Below, piece by piece: positions 9,801 through 18,609 of a stretch of DNA of 32,161 nt. The notes beneath the pieces are model-generated. The model had not been told where the DNA came from and searched no databases. It worked only from the letters and a program-made list of their open reading frames with translations. The first letter of the stretch is position 1, and every line of letters begins with the position of its first letter. The DNA comes from Ruminococcus callidus (GTDB taxonomy: Bacteria; Bacillota; Clostridia; Oscillospirales; Ruminococcaceae): NCBI RefSeq assembly GCF_020709055.1, contig NZ_JAJFCK010000028.1:1-32161 (forward strand), in the 5' to 3' direction. Made by a program: the position numbers and the translations under genes.

Positions 9801-12800
9801 CGCCACGCACCACGGCACGCATCATTCCCTGCTGGGCAATCACATAATTGAACGCCTGCTCTGCACGGGAAATGTCCAGATTCTCGCACTGCACCTCGCA
9901 GAATGCATGGGTGGTAACACCGCTCATTTTCAGCATACCCTGTGCACCCATCCAGTAGGAACGCTGTACGGCAGTCAGCGGGAACGGCTCGTTTTCCAGT
10001 TCCGGCTCCGGCTGAATTTGCGGCAGCTCCTCCTGATGTGCCGTCTGCTTCTCTGCCAGCGTCTGGCAGAACGCCTGCAATACCGGCGCATTGAACAGTT
10101 CTGCGATTTCCACCGAGATGCCCAGCTTCTGTTGAATCTGACTGGTTACACGAAGTCCGGTCATGGAGTCGCCGCCGAGATAGAAGAAGTTGTCGCTGCG
10201 TCCAACAGCTTCCTCTGAGAGTTCCTGCTGCCAGATCTCCGCCACCGCCTGTTCCAGTTCGGTCTGCGGTGCCTCGTAGCCCGATTCCTCCAATGCGGGA
10301 ACCGGAAGTGCCTTTCGGTCTACCTTTCCGTTGGGTGTCAGCGGGAAAGCATCCAGCTGCACCAGGAAGGACGGCACCATGTATTCCGGCACACGCTCCG
10401 CAATGGAGTGAAACAGCGCTTCCTCGGAATAGGGCACGCCTTCCTTCGGCACAACATAGGCAGTGAGAAAGCTTGCACCACTTTCACTTCTTGTGATGAC
10501 TGCCAGCGCCTTTTCCACTGCCTCGGTTTTCAGCAGAGCGGACTCGATTTCTCCCAGCTCAATGCGGAAGCCGTGCAGCTTGACCTGCTGGTCGATTCTT
10601 CCGCAGAAGATGACATATCCCGCCTCGGCAAATTTCCCGTAGTCCCCGGTGCGGTACAGCCGACCGAACTGCGGATGCTGGAAATAATGCGCCTCGGTTT
10701 CCTTGGGACTGGCGCAGTACTCCTTGGCAACGCCTCTTCCGCCAATGCAAATCTCTCCCTGCACGCCAACCGGACAAATTTCTCCGGCTGCATTCAGCAC
10801 ATAGATAGTCTGGTTCGCCAGCGGATAGCCATAGGGAATGCTGTTCCATGCGGGCTGTACCTCATTAATGGGATAATAGATCGACCAGATGGATGCCTCC
10901 GTTGCACCGCCCAGGCTGCAAACCTTTGCCGCCGGAAAACAATTCTGAATCTTCCGGGGCAATTCCAGCGGAATCCAGTCACCGCTGAGCAGCACATTCC
11001 GCAGCGGTGAACCGGCAAACGATTCGCCGGAATCCGCCAGCAGTTCCATGATTGCCGGAACGGTATTCCAGAAGCTCACCGGATAGCGGTGCATTAGATC
11101 AGCAATGGTGTCAATGTCTACCCGTTCGCAGAGCACCAGATGGGCGCCGGTGGAAAATGCGCCGAAAATGTCGTAGACGGAGAGATCAAACCAAAAGGCG
11201 GAAATGCCGATGATGCAGTCCTCCTCGGTCACGCCAAAGCGGCTGTTGATGTCCTGAATGGTGTTGCACACGGCATCCTGCGTGATAACAACGCCCTTGG
11301 GAACGCCGGTACTGCCGGAGGTGAAGATGATATATGCCACGTCTTCCGGATTTCCCAGAAGCGGCATTGCACCATCAGGATTTTCTGCAGTCAGCGTCTG
11401 CACCATGTCCGCAGTCAGAATTGCCGCAGCATCGCAGCTCTCACGAATGGCATCAATCCGCTTTTGCGGATAGGCAAGATCAAAGGGCACGTAGGCGTTT
11501 CCGGAACGAAGAATGCCTAGCATGAGGAGAATGGTTTCTCCGCAGCGCTTTCCGTCCACCATAATGCATCTGCCGCTCCCGTACTTCCGGCGGAGCGTTC
11601 CGGCAATGGTGCCGGCTGTGTCCCACAATTCCCGATATGTGTAACGCTTTTCTCCCGCCGTCAGCGCAATGCGGTTGGGAGTGCGCTCCACCTGCGCAGC
11701 AATCAGATTTTGCAGTGTCGTCACAGGAATCTCTGTTTCCGTGGCATTATACGCCTCCACTTCCTGCACCGGAATTCCGGCGGATGCCGGACGATTCTCC
11801 CAAGTGCCCTCGATGGTATCCAGAAAATACAGGAACATATTCTGCACAAACGACTCCGGCAGCACACCGGTCAGGTAATCCCAGCGCACCTCCAGTTCGC
11901 CGCAATGCTCGGAAATCTGGCAGTCCACTGCCAGCTGCGGTGTCCGGCTGATGCGGTACACCATCTCGCCCAGAAAATCCCAGTAGCTCTCGTCGCCGGC
12001 AGTCAGACGGCTGGTAAAGGCAAAGGGAAATGCTGCCTTGCCTCCCAGCTGTTCCCGCCGTGCGATCTCTTTCATGACATCCAGGCCGTCAAAAGCAGTG
12101 TGTTTGAGATACGTCCGGATCTTCTTTTGCAGCTTGCGGCAAACCTCTATCCACGGCTGTGTGCCGCCGCTCTCCAGATCTACCAGCAGCAGCTTCGTGA
12201 AATCTCCGATGACATCGGAAAAGACATGCTGCATGGGGCTTCGTTCCGAAACGGTCATGCTGACAGAGAGGGCATCGGTTCCGCTGAATCGGCACAGACA
12301 CTTGCCATAGCAGTAGAGCAAATAAACCGAGGGCAGAATCCGGTTCTCGTAGAGCACATCCTGCAGCTTTTGGTAAAATTCTGCCGAATACCGTTTTACC
12401 TTGGTGTCAAAACGTCCGCCGCTGTGTTCGCCGGCCTCCAGCGCAATAGCAGGTGCCAGCGGCATCTCCGGAATCTGCCTCTCCCAGAAGGCACGATCCT
12501 GCTCCAGCTTCCGGCTGCGTTCTTCTGCCAGAAGTTCCACATACTGCCGATAATCATGGAGCAGCAGTTCCGGTGTCAATTCCGGATTCTCGTAGCAGTC
12601 GTGCAGCTCCTTGACGAGAATCTCAATGCTGAACCGGTCTACCAGCATCATGTCGAACGAGAATACCACCCGGCTCCGGTTCTGCGGGAGCTGGTAGAAT
12701 GAGATGCGGAACATGGGCCACTGTCCCACAGGAAAGATCTCGTGGGACTGCTCCTCCCGCAGTTTCCGGAAAAACGCCTCGATTTCCTCTTCCGAACTAT

Positions 12801-13062
12801 GGGAGAGATCAATCATTGGCATGTGATAAACAGGAATCTCTGTCAGCTCCGCCTGTGTGCCGTCCGGAAAAATTACGGTGCGGAGCATGGGCTGATGCAC
12901 GATTACCTTTTGAATCGCCTGTGCCAGCCGTTCCCTGTCGCATGTGCCCTCGCACTCAAAGTAAAATCCTGTGGCATTGCCGCCCAGATCAGCGGTGGGA
13001 TCCCGTCCCATCAGATACGCCAGTGCTACCCCGGTCAATGAAAATGATGTTTGATGTTCCAT
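6871..13062 (-). CDS. Bimodular NRPS, Cy-A(Cys)-PCP-Cy-A(Cys)-PCP
   Basis: This 2063-residue synthetase has six domains. Cy1 covers about 1-430, with D137-x4-D142-x2-S145 replacing HHxxxDG. A1 covers about 455-930 and contains FDLSVYD (Asp626), the YIIFTSGSTGVPKG loop and the A10 Lys in NGKVDRKAL. PCP1 has Ser966 in LGGDSM. Cy2 covers about 1020-1450, with D1154-x4-D1159-x2-S1162. A2 covers about 1490-1975, with FDLSVYD (Asp1669) and A10 NSKIDRKAL. PCP2 has Ser2020 in FGGDSL. Read by the GrsA scheme, the pockets give DLYNLSLIWK and DLYNMSLIWK, the cysteine code of yersiniabactin- and pyochelin-type enzymes. DxxxxDxxS is the hallmark of heterocyclization domains, so each module should add Cys and close a thiazoline. 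There is no methyltransferase, oxidase, epimerase, thioesterase or reductase domain. The ATG at 13062 (GGGGGG a few bases upstream) is preferred to one 21 bases earlier that overlaps the SDR gene. Confidence 0.93.
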   Translation of the reverse strand: MEHQTSFSLTGVALAYLMGRDPTADLGGNATGFYFECEGTCDRERLAQAIQKVIVHQPMLRTVIFPDGTQAELTEIPVYHMPMIDLSHSSEEEIEAFFRKLREEQSHEIFPVGQWPMFRISFYQLPQNRSRVVFSFDMMLVDRFSIEILVKELHDCYENPELTPELLLHDYRQYVELLAEERSRKLEQDRAFWERQIPEMPLAPAIALEAGEHSGGRFDTKVKRYSAEFYQKLQDVLYENRILPSVYLLYCYGKCLCRFSGTDALSVSMTVSERSPMQHVFSDVIGDFTKLLLVDLESGGTQPWIEVCRKLQKKIRTYLKHTAFDGLDVMKEIARREQLGGKAAFPFAFTSRLTAGDESYWDFLGEMVYRISRTPQLAVDCQISEHCGELEVRWDYLTGVLPESFVQNMFLYFLDTIEGTWENRPASAGIPVQEVEAYNATETEIPVTTLQNLIAAQVERTPNRIALTAGEKRYTYRELWDTAGTIAGTLRRKYGSGRCIMVDGKRCGETILLMLGILRSGNAYVPFDLAYPQKRIDAIRESCDAAAILTADMVQTLTAENPDGAMPLLGNPEDVAYIIFTSGSTGVPKGVVITQDAVCNTIQDINSRFGVTEEDCIIGISAFWFDLSVYDIFGAFSTGAHLVLCERVDIDTIADLMHRYPVSFWNTVPAIMELLADSGESFAGSPLRNVLLSGDWIPLELPRKIQNCFPAAKVCSLGGATEASIWSIYYPINEVQPAWNSIPYGYPLANQTIYVLNAAGEICPVGVQGEICIGGRGVAKEYCASPKETEAHYFQHPQFGRLYRTGDYGKFAEAGYVIFCGRIDQQVKLHGFRIELGEIESALLKTEAVEKALAVITRSESGASFLTAYVVPKEGVPYSEEALFHSIAERVPEYMVPSFLVQLDAFPLTPNGKVDRKALPVPALEESGYEAPQTELEQAVAEIWQQELSEEAVGRSDNFFYLGGDSMTGLRVTSQIQQKLGISVEIAELFNAPVLQAFCQTLAEKQTAHQEELPQIQPEPELENEPFPLTAVQRSYWMGAQGMLKMSGVTTHAFCEVQCENLDISRAEQAFNYVIAQQGMMRAVVRGDGMQVILPEVPYYTFAVQQTDGAAFEDACTALRQEMEHERFQPDRWPLFRVVAVTSGTQTRLFLDLDNLIFDGFSVQLLFREWNAFYEDPQKSVEKRHLSFRDYVQALYALQETKRYAEDKTYWQEQIAKMHPAPELFTETSPDTLETQSILHIQKALEPAIWQKLQENCRNNGLTLSSVLLTAYAQMLALWSRRPVFTVNLTQYNRLFSHPEIQELVGDFTLLSMMSMEVRGSESFAQAAQRIQTDLASHMSHPYYGGVEVQRDYARANQREGVIFPVVFTVTVGMTAGKTERMFGNVARISTETPQVWLDCQVTELNGGLYVSFEAVQELFREQTVREMAEFYRSLLLHLAESSEVWNVNMTEVLYRNAMIPTLPQREKLSAIPPVDGGMTLERLFVEQVKRNPNAIAVADAEREITYGQLFYEAYQLSRAVQQSGQKIAAVLLKKSWRQVTAVLGILMAGAAYLPLDVGNPDMRITEILQKAETDLLLTEQELADRAAGLSVRPIFVEAQAPAAELPVYTPVCQPDDLAYIIFTSGSTGTPKGVMISHRGAVNTILDVSQRFGIGSTDRTIAVSALNFDLSVYDIFGMLSCGGAVVVPSEADRKDPKRLAELVRAQHVTVWNSVPAFMQLFAENVALKTDAASLRVVMMSGDWIPLALPEKLLAALPNTAVYSLGGATEASIWSNYYPVTKVEPSWRSIPYGYPLSGQGFRILNENMQDCPPNVIGKLYITGTGVAMGYLHDPVLTAERFLTDQRTGQRLYDTGDLGMYWEDGTMEFFGREDFQVKIRGHRIELGEIEAALLHSGLLREACAFTIAHNGRTHLAAAVVAENPAGDDMTEALLESARERLPGYMMPSVLFQVDSLPLTANSKIDRKALVAQGVETLKQHSGTAETVLSAAEQQIAAIWQSVLNTQEIPEADEDFFDFGGDSLDIVKVRTMLSDLAGREIEITELFTDPTVSGMAALVQEEASES

Positions 13063-13075
13063 AGTACCCCCCTGT

Positions 13076-13822
13076 TTACACATTCATTCCGCCATCTACC
13101 CGCAGAATCTGTCCTGTAATATAGGACGCTGCCGGAGAAGCGAGAAAATAGACCGCCTCTGCCACCTCTGCCGGTGTGCCGAACCGCTTCATTGCGGAGG
13201 ACTGGGCAGAGCGTGCTTTGATTTCTTCGCTGAGCAGATTCGTCATACCGCCATCGATCATTCCCGGCGCCACAGCATTGACACGAATTCCGTAGGCAGC
13301 CAGTTCCGCTGCTGCCGTCATGGTCAGAGCATTGATTGCGCCCTTGGATGCCGCATAGGCAGAAGAGCCGATACAGCCTTTCAGTCCGGCAACGGAGGAC
13401 GTGTTGACAATGCTGCCGCTGCGCTGCTTTTTCATCACCGCACCAGCCTCCTGCATCAAAAAGAATGTGCCGTCCTGATTGGCGGAAATGACAGCACGGT
13501 ATTCCTCCTCCCGCTCCCGAATCAGCAGGGCGTAGTCAATGATGCCGGCATTGTTGACCAGAACATCCAGACTGCCCATCGCAGCCACTGCCTGTTTCAC
13601 TGCCTCTTTGCACTGCGCCTTATCAGAAACGTCAAACAGCCATGTGGTCACATTCACACTGTATTTGTCTGACATCTGTTGCGCGCAGGCTTTCAGCGAC
13701 TCCAATTTTTTCGGCGACCGGCAGCAAAGGCAGAGCTGGCAGCCGTTTCTGGCAAATACCTCAGCAATGGCTGCGCCGATCTCACCGGAAGCCCCTGTTA
13801 TCATAACACTTTGCGGTTTCAA
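13076..13822 (-). CDS. SDR-family ketoreductase (FabG-like)
   Basis: This 248-residue classical short-chain dehydrogenase has TGASGEIG (9-16) for NAD(P) binding, NNAG, an active-site Ser in NTSSVAG and Tyr156-x3-Lys160, with C-terminal [13 protein letters not shown]. FabG-type enzymes reduce beta-ketoacyl-carrier intermediates; here it could supply ketoreduction in trans, since no KR domain exists in the PKS or NRPS (inference). The start is a TTG at 13822, with GGGGGA about 5 bases upstream and a TTGA overlap with the stop of the condensation gene. The first in-frame ATG (13804) lacks a ribosome binding site and would cut the first beta strand. It ends 13 bp before the NRPS start. Confidence 0.9.
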   Translation of the reverse strand: MKPQSVMITGASGEIGAAIAEVFARNGCQLCLCCRSPKKLESLKACAQQMSDKYSVNVTTWLFDVSDKAQCKEAVKQAVAAMGSLDVLVNNAGIIDYALLIREREEEYRAVISANQDGTFFLMQEAGAVMKKQRSGSIVNTSSVAGLKGCIGSSAYAASKGAINALTMTAAAELAAYGIRVNAVAPGMIDGGMTNLLSEEIKARSAQSSAMKRFGTPAEVAEAVYFLASPAASYITGQILRVDGGMNV

Positions 13823-15114
13823 TCCAATCCCCCGTTCTCTTCTCCCGTATAACTGCGCAGCGGCAGATTCTCCATCAGGTGTTCATCTTCCAGGAACCGC
13901 CGTGTGATGTCAATGATACGTGCAACCTCGTCCCGCTGATAAAGCGTCAGATCGCATTGCACGTCAAATTCGATGGTATCCCTGGTATTGTTGATGTCCA
14001 GCATCAGACAGTCATCGTACTTCCGTTTCACATAAGGGATTACCGGTGTGATACCGCCGCCTTCCCCCATGTTTCCGGTGTTGGCATAGGAAACCATGAA
14101 CTGTGCTGTGATCTGTGTTTCAATGGGAATGTACGCTGCGTACTTCATGTTCTCATAAATCTTATTGGTCACACGGCGAATGAAGTCCAGTGCGCCCTCC
14201 TCCGGATCAAATGTGATTCGATTGGGCGATGCCACCACCAACGGTCCAATGGTATCCTTATACTTAGGGTCGGTGCGCTCCACAAAGGAAAATCCAACAA
14301 CCGTGTCCTTTCTCTGGAACACGGTATCCAGTCCCAGATGATACGCTGCCATCATCAGTCCAAACGGAGAAACTTTCATCTTTCTCGCAGTTTTCTCCAG
14401 CTTCGCCTTGGGCAGGGAGATGTGGAAGAGCAGCTGGGAATCTGCATTCAGTTTTTTCTCCGGCGGTGTGACAGCCTGCCGTTCATAGCCGGCGATCTCT
14501 TTTCCCCAGTAACCATGATAATACTCGCCCTTGGTGCGTTTTAGTTCGTCCATGTCCTGATAGTATTGCAGCAGATTGTTCTTCTGTCTCACGGAGCGCT
14601 GAAATACTCCGGGTGTCATATAGTTGGTAATCAGCTCCTGAATGGTCAGGAACAGCGATGCGCTGTCAAAAATAACATGATGGGCATTCACATAGATGAT
14701 GTGGTCTTTCTCCCCGATGCGGAAGCAGCGGAACCGCACGCCCAGTTCATGCAGCAGGTCAATGGGGTTCTGTGCGTCTGCGTCGATTTTCGCCTTGGCA
14801 TCGGCAAAGCGTGCCTCTTCGGTATCACCCTCGGTTTCTATGATTTCCAGGTGATAGGTGTACTCGTTCAAAATGGAATACTCATAGCCCGTTTCGGTCT
14901 GATAGAACATCATCCGAAATGCATCGTTGCAATCGTACAGGCGTTGAATCGCCTTTTCCAGCTTTTCCGGATTCAGCTTTCCCTGAAACCGAATTCCCAG
15001 TGCAATGTTCATGTTGTTTCCCGTCTTGTAATGCAGATCCATCATGATTGCGGACAAATCCTCCAATGGGAATCGGCTCACGCCATTTTCGTTCTGATAA
15101 AACTTCTGCTCCAT
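13819..15114 (-). CDS. Free-standing NRPS condensation domain
   Basis: This 431-residue CoA-dependent-acyltransferase-fold protein equals a single condensation domain with no A or PCP attached. The catalytic motif is intact: NAHHVIFDS with His145, His146 and Asp150 (HHxxxD), in contrast to the DxxxxD of the two NRPS-borne Cy domains. It therefore probably catalyses amide or ester formation rather than heterocyclization, joining two carrier-bound chains or releasing the chain onto a soluble nucleophile. The ATG at 15114 lies two bases past the PKS stop and is well spaced from AGAAAGGA. A GTG six bases upstream (15120) overlapping the stop as GTGA is an alternative but sits too close to the binding site. 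The gene overlaps the SDR start by 4 bp. Confidence 0.87.
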   Translation of the reverse strand: MEQKFYQNENGVSRFPLEDLSAIMMDLHYKTGNNMNIALGIRFQGKLNPEKLEKAIQRLYDCNDAFRMMFYQTETGYEYSILNEYTYHLEIIETEGDTEEARFADAKAKIDADAQNPIDLLHELGVRFRCFRIGEKDHIIYVNAHHVIFDSASLFLTIQELITNYMTPGVFQRSVRQKNNLLQYYQDMDELKRTKGEYYHGYWGKEIAGYERQAVTPPEKKLNADSQLLFHISLPKAKLEKTARKMKVSPFGLMMAAYHLGLDTVFQRKDTVVGFSFVERTDPKYKDTIGPLVVASPNRITFDPEEGALDFIRRVTNKIYENMKYAAYIPIETQITAQFMVSYANTGNMGEGGGITPVIPYVKRKYDDCLMLDINNTRDTIEFDVQCDLTLYQRDEVARIIDITRRFLEDEHLMENLPLRSYTGEENGGLD

Positions 15115-15116
15115 CC

Positions 15117-17492
15117 TCACACCGTTCCTTTCTGTGTTTCCATGCGTGCTGCAAGCTCTCTCACCGTTTCACAGTCGTAGAAATCGGCGAGTTTCAGTGT
15201 CAATCCCTGCTCCTCCAGATCATCGATCACCATCATCATCGACATGGAGTTAATACCGGCATCAAACAGGGAGTCATCCTCTGTCAGGGTGTCGTCATCC
15301 AGTCCGCTGCGGCAAGCCTCCAGGAGTACCTGCACCAGATTCTGCGGTTCTGCCGTTTTCTCCGCTGGAGCCGGAACTTCTTCCGCTGCTGCATCCGCAG
15401 CCGGCTGTCCGGATTCCAAATACTCTGCCAGCTTTGCTGCACTGTCATATTGGTAGAACTCCGCCAGTTCCAGCGTGATTCCCGCATCCTTGAGATCGTC
15501 AATCAGTGTCAGAATCGTCATGGAATTTGCGCCGGCATCGAAAATAGAATCCTCTGCCTGAAGGGTGTCATCCTCCAGTCCGCTCCGAAAAATCTGAAGC
15601 AGATGTTCTTCCATGGACTGAGGGGCTTCCAATTCTTCCGGTGCTGCCGGAATTGCCGGAGTTTCTGCCAGCTTCTCGGTTTCAACAGCAACAGGCGCTG
15701 CCGGTACAGATTCTGCGATTTCTTCTGTTTCTTTTGTCTTATGCCAGAACAGCTTCTTTGTCATGTTGTCGCACGGCAGGGAAACCCGATGGAACGAAAC
15801 GCCGGCGAAATACCGCTTCCAATCCACTTCTGCGCCGCTGCAATAGCACGAAGCGAGAAGCTGTGCCACGCTCTTTCCATCTGCTGCGATCTGTACTTCT
15901 GCCTGCTCCGGCTTCACCAGAACAACCCCGCAATTTGCAAGGCGTGCTGTCATCGCCTCTGCGTTCTCTCCGCAGAGCGCAACGCCGCCATGTTTCGGGC
16001 AGCGATGTACCGCACAGCTGCACAGCTTTTGCAGGCATTCTTCTTTGGTGCGGAATGTCACGGCACCACGGCAGGCGAAATCGTCCCGCCCAAGATTCAG
16101 GGTTGCCACACAGTCCATGAAATCTTCACGGGTATCCCGCAGTGTTTTATAAATTTCCTGCAAATACAGTTCCAGCGCAGATTCTTCCTTTGCACTGATT
16201 TTCAGCACATACTCCTGCGATGTATTCCAATTGGATTTCGTTTCCTGTGGCAGCTGATTCTCCACCACCACATGTACATTGGTGCCGTTAAATGCAAACG
16301 CACTGATTCCGGCAATGCGCTTTTCCTCCGGTGTATAGAATACCGGTTCTTTCACAAACTCCACGCCATCTGCTGAGATCGCCGGATTCAGCGTCTGCAA
16401 TCCGGCAATGGGATAGCACACGTGATGTTCAAAACCGGTGAGCACCTTGACCAGCGCAGCAAACCCAGCTATATTTCCCAGATGTCCCACATTGGATTTC
16501 AGCGCAGAAACATACAGCGGATGCTCCCGATGATTTCCCGTCATGCAGCGCTGAATACTCTCTGCTTCAATGGGGTCACCAACGATCGTTCCTGTGCCGT
16601 GGGCTTCAATTTCCGTGATGTCATCCGAAGTCAAGTCCGCAGTCTCCCAGGCACGACGAATGACCTCTGCCTCCGCTTCGGCGCTGGGCGCTGTGGGATT
16701 GCCGGAGCGTGCGCCGTTGCCGTTCATAGCAGAGGAGAGAATGCAGCCGTAAATATGATCGCCGTCCCGCACGGCATCCTCGTAGCGCTTCAGCAGCAGA
16801 AAACCTGCGCCGTCGCCGGAGATCATGCCGTCTGCGCACTGGTCAAAGGCGTGACAGCAACTGGTGTTCGACACGATGCCGGAGGCACGCACCTCTTCCA
16901 CAGTGCCACGGTCGATCTGTGCCAGCTCTGCACCGCCCACCAGCATCCAGTCTGCCTCATGGAGCCGAAGCTTCCAAACCGCCTCGTGCACGCTTGCCAA
17001 AGTGGACGCACATGCACTGGACAGCGTGAGATTCGGTCCACGCAGATCCAGATAATAGGCAATATTTCCGGCAGTCATCGCCGGAAGATTTCCGGTAAAA
17101 GTAAAGCCGTCCCGCTGCGTCTCTCCCAGCTGATAGTTGGAATCGCTCTGCGAAACAATGACACCGCAGACGCTTCCCCGAAATGCCGAGAGCGCATAGC
17201 CGGCATCCAGAATTGCCTTGGCTGCATGTGTCAGCGAAAGACGTGCTTCCGGACACATGGCACGAGCCTCACGGTTGGAGATCTCGAAAAAGCTGTTGTC
17301 AAACAGCGCCAAATCCTCCACAGCTGCCAGCTGCAGCGCATCCGGTACTGCTCCGCTTGCAAGCTGCTTTCTGGCATCGCTCACGTCCCGCACAGAAACT
17401 TTTTTTCGCACCAAATTCCAGTGCAGCTGTTCCCGCGTTTCCGCCTCCGGAAGCTGGAAGCTCATCCCGATCACTGCAATTTTTTCCTTCAT
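15117..17492 (-). CDS. AT-less modular polyketide synthase, KS-ACP-ACP
   Basis: This 791-residue protein begins with a KS (about 1-430): SSACAST (Cys161), EAHGTGT (His298) and SNVGHLGN (His337), ending in FNGTNVHVVVE. Residues 430-590 match the post-KS linker of trans-AT synthases (ISAKEESALELYL, TLNLGRDDF, GAEVDWKRYF). An Ala/Pro/Glu-rich linker leads to two tandem ACPs with Ser657 and Ser749, 92 residues apart, each in FDAG[AI]NSM. There is no acyltransferase, ketoreductase or dehydratase, so malonyl loading must come from an enzyme outside the window and reduction perhaps from the SDR. Tandem ACPs often raise flux or hold parallel chains. The ATG at 17492 follows AAGGA; the gene is 26 bp behind the dehydrogenase-like gene. 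Confidence 0.9.
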   Translation of the reverse strand: MKEKIAVIGMSFQLPEAETREQLHWNLVRKKVSVRDVSDARKQLASGAVPDALQLAAVEDLALFDNSFFEISNREARAMCPEARLSLTHAAKAILDAGYALSAFRGSVCGVIVSQSDSNYQLGETQRDGFTFTGNLPAMTAGNIAYYLDLRGPNLTLSSACASTLASVHEAVWKLRLHEADWMLVGGAELAQIDRGTVEEVRASGIVSNTSCCHAFDQCADGMISGDGAGFLLLKRYEDAVRDGDHIYGCILSSAMNGNGARSGNPTAPSAEAEAEVIRRAWETADLTSDDITEIEAHGTGTIVGDPIEAESIQRCMTGNHREHPLYVSALKSNVGHLGNIAGFAALVKVLTGFEHHVCYPIAGLQTLNPAISADGVEFVKEPVFYTPEEKRIAGISAFAFNGTNVHVVVENQLPQETKSNWNTSQEYVLKISAKEESALELYLQEIYKTLRDTREDFMDCVATLNLGRDDFACRGAVTFRTKEECLQKLCSCAVHRCPKHGGVALCGENAEAMTARLANCGVVLVKPEQAEVQIAADGKSVAQLLASCYCSGAEVDWKRYFAGVSFHRVSLPCDNMTKKLFWHKTKETEEIAESVPAAPVAVETEKLAETPAIPAAPEELEAPQSMEEHLLQIFRSGLEDDTLQAEDSIFDAGANSMTILTLIDDLKDAGITLELAEFYQYDSAAKLAEYLESGQPAADAAAEEVPAPAEKTAEPQNLVQVLLEACRSGLDDDTLTEDDSLFDAGINSMSMMMVIDDLEEQGLTLKLADFYDCETVRELAARMETQKGTV

Positions 17493-17518
17493 GTTCTATC
17501 ATCCTTCCTCATCCGATT

Positions 17519-18604
17519 TCAATGCGCAAACGGCATCGCATTCTTTTCGTCAATCTCTCGGATATAAAAATATTCGCTTTTGTTCAACTCTCCCCGCAGC
17601 CGTTCCAAGTAGTCCTCCCGCAAAAGCGCATCTGCCGGATGCACACCGGGTTCCGGCGGATTTTCCAGAACCGAAATGGCAGTTTCCGCCATGGCATAGC
17701 CGCAGAGCCGGCTGGAATCCGTGAGAAAGAGTCCGCTTCGAATCCACTTCTTTCTGCCATTTTGCACCCCCTGCAATTCCATTCCAAGCACAGAGTACAC
17801 ACCGGTTTTCGAAATCTGCGGTGCATATTTTTGCATGGTTTTGCGGATATTTTCCTCTGCGTGCGTGCGGTCTGTTTTCATACACCGATACGCCTGAAAC
17901 AGCATTTGCAAAAACTGCATGTTCTCATAAGCGTTGTACCAGCACATCCGTTTCCACCCCACACGCTCCCGCATTTCCAGCAGCGAACGGGTGAGATACG
18001 GTTTCAGCAGCACCGGATGCGGAAAATCCGGAAGCTGATGAAATTCTTTGAAATTTCCGTGCAGCGGACAGATCTTTTCCGCATAGCAGGCATCGGCATA
18101 CCCCGAAGCAGTCCCATTCATGACAATGTCCACAAATGCTGACTCCGAACAAAGTTCTGTCCCGCCCTGATACAAAATGATCTGTTCCGGAATGTCCAGT
18201 TCTGTTCGTGCAATCTGCGCCGCAAGATACTCTGCAATTCCCGGCACATAACCGCTTCCGACAACATACGTTCCCTCTGGGGGAAGTTCTTTCTCCTGCA
18301 ACAAGAAATCCGCACCGTCAATGTAAATCGCACCAGATGCGCCGGCAGCCCGTGCGACCTTTGCGCCATAGCATGAAAATGGTGCCGTACAGTTGACAAC
18401 CACTGAACACGCCTGACAGAATGCCAGCAGCTGCACCGGATTTTCCATATCCATCCGGCAAAACTGAAATTCCGTCCGTGTGAGAAACGGACAATTCCCG
18501 CTGCGCTGTCCTCCGAGAACGGCATAGCCGTTCCGCAGCAGCTTCTCCGTCACATTTTTCCCCACAGTTCCGGAACATCCCAACACACCGATCGGTTTCC
18601 CCAT
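17519..18604 (-). CDS. Saccharopine-dehydrogenase-like NAD(P) oxidoreductase
   Basis: This 361-residue protein starts with a Rossmann dinucleotide loop (GVLGCSGTVGKN, residues 6-17) and has a second conserved stretch VVNCTAPFSCYG and GSGYVPGIAEYLA, typical of the saccharopine dehydrogenase/NADB_Rossmann group. The ATG at 18604 is chosen because a perfect AAGGAGGT lies 7 bases upstream; upstream in-frame codons overlap the PPTase gene and lack similarity. Clusters that make thiazolines from Cys commonly encode a stand-alone thiazolinyl imine reductase (Irp3 or PchG, a different Rossmann family). This enzyme could fill that role, giving a thiazolidine, or reduce a carrier-bound intermediate. 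That assignment is inference from context alone. Confidence 0.75.
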   Translation of the reverse strand: MGKPIGVLGCSGTVGKNVTEKLLRNGYAVLGGQRSGNCPFLTRTEFQFCRMDMENPVQLLAFCQACSVVVNCTAPFSCYGAKVARAAGASGAIYIDGADFLLQEKELPPEGTYVVGSGYVPGIAEYLAAQIARTELDIPEQIILYQGGTELCSESAFVDIVMNGTASGYADACYAEKICPLHGNFKEFHQLPDFPHPVLLKPYLTRSLLEMRERVGWKRMCWYNAYENMQFLQMLFQAYRCMKTDRTHAEENIRKTMQKYAPQISKTGVYSVLGMELQGVQNGRKKWIRSGLFLTDSSRLCGYAMAETAISVLENPPEPGVHPADALLREDYLERLRGELNKSEYFYIREIDEKNAMPFAH

Positions 18605-18609
18605 TTTTT

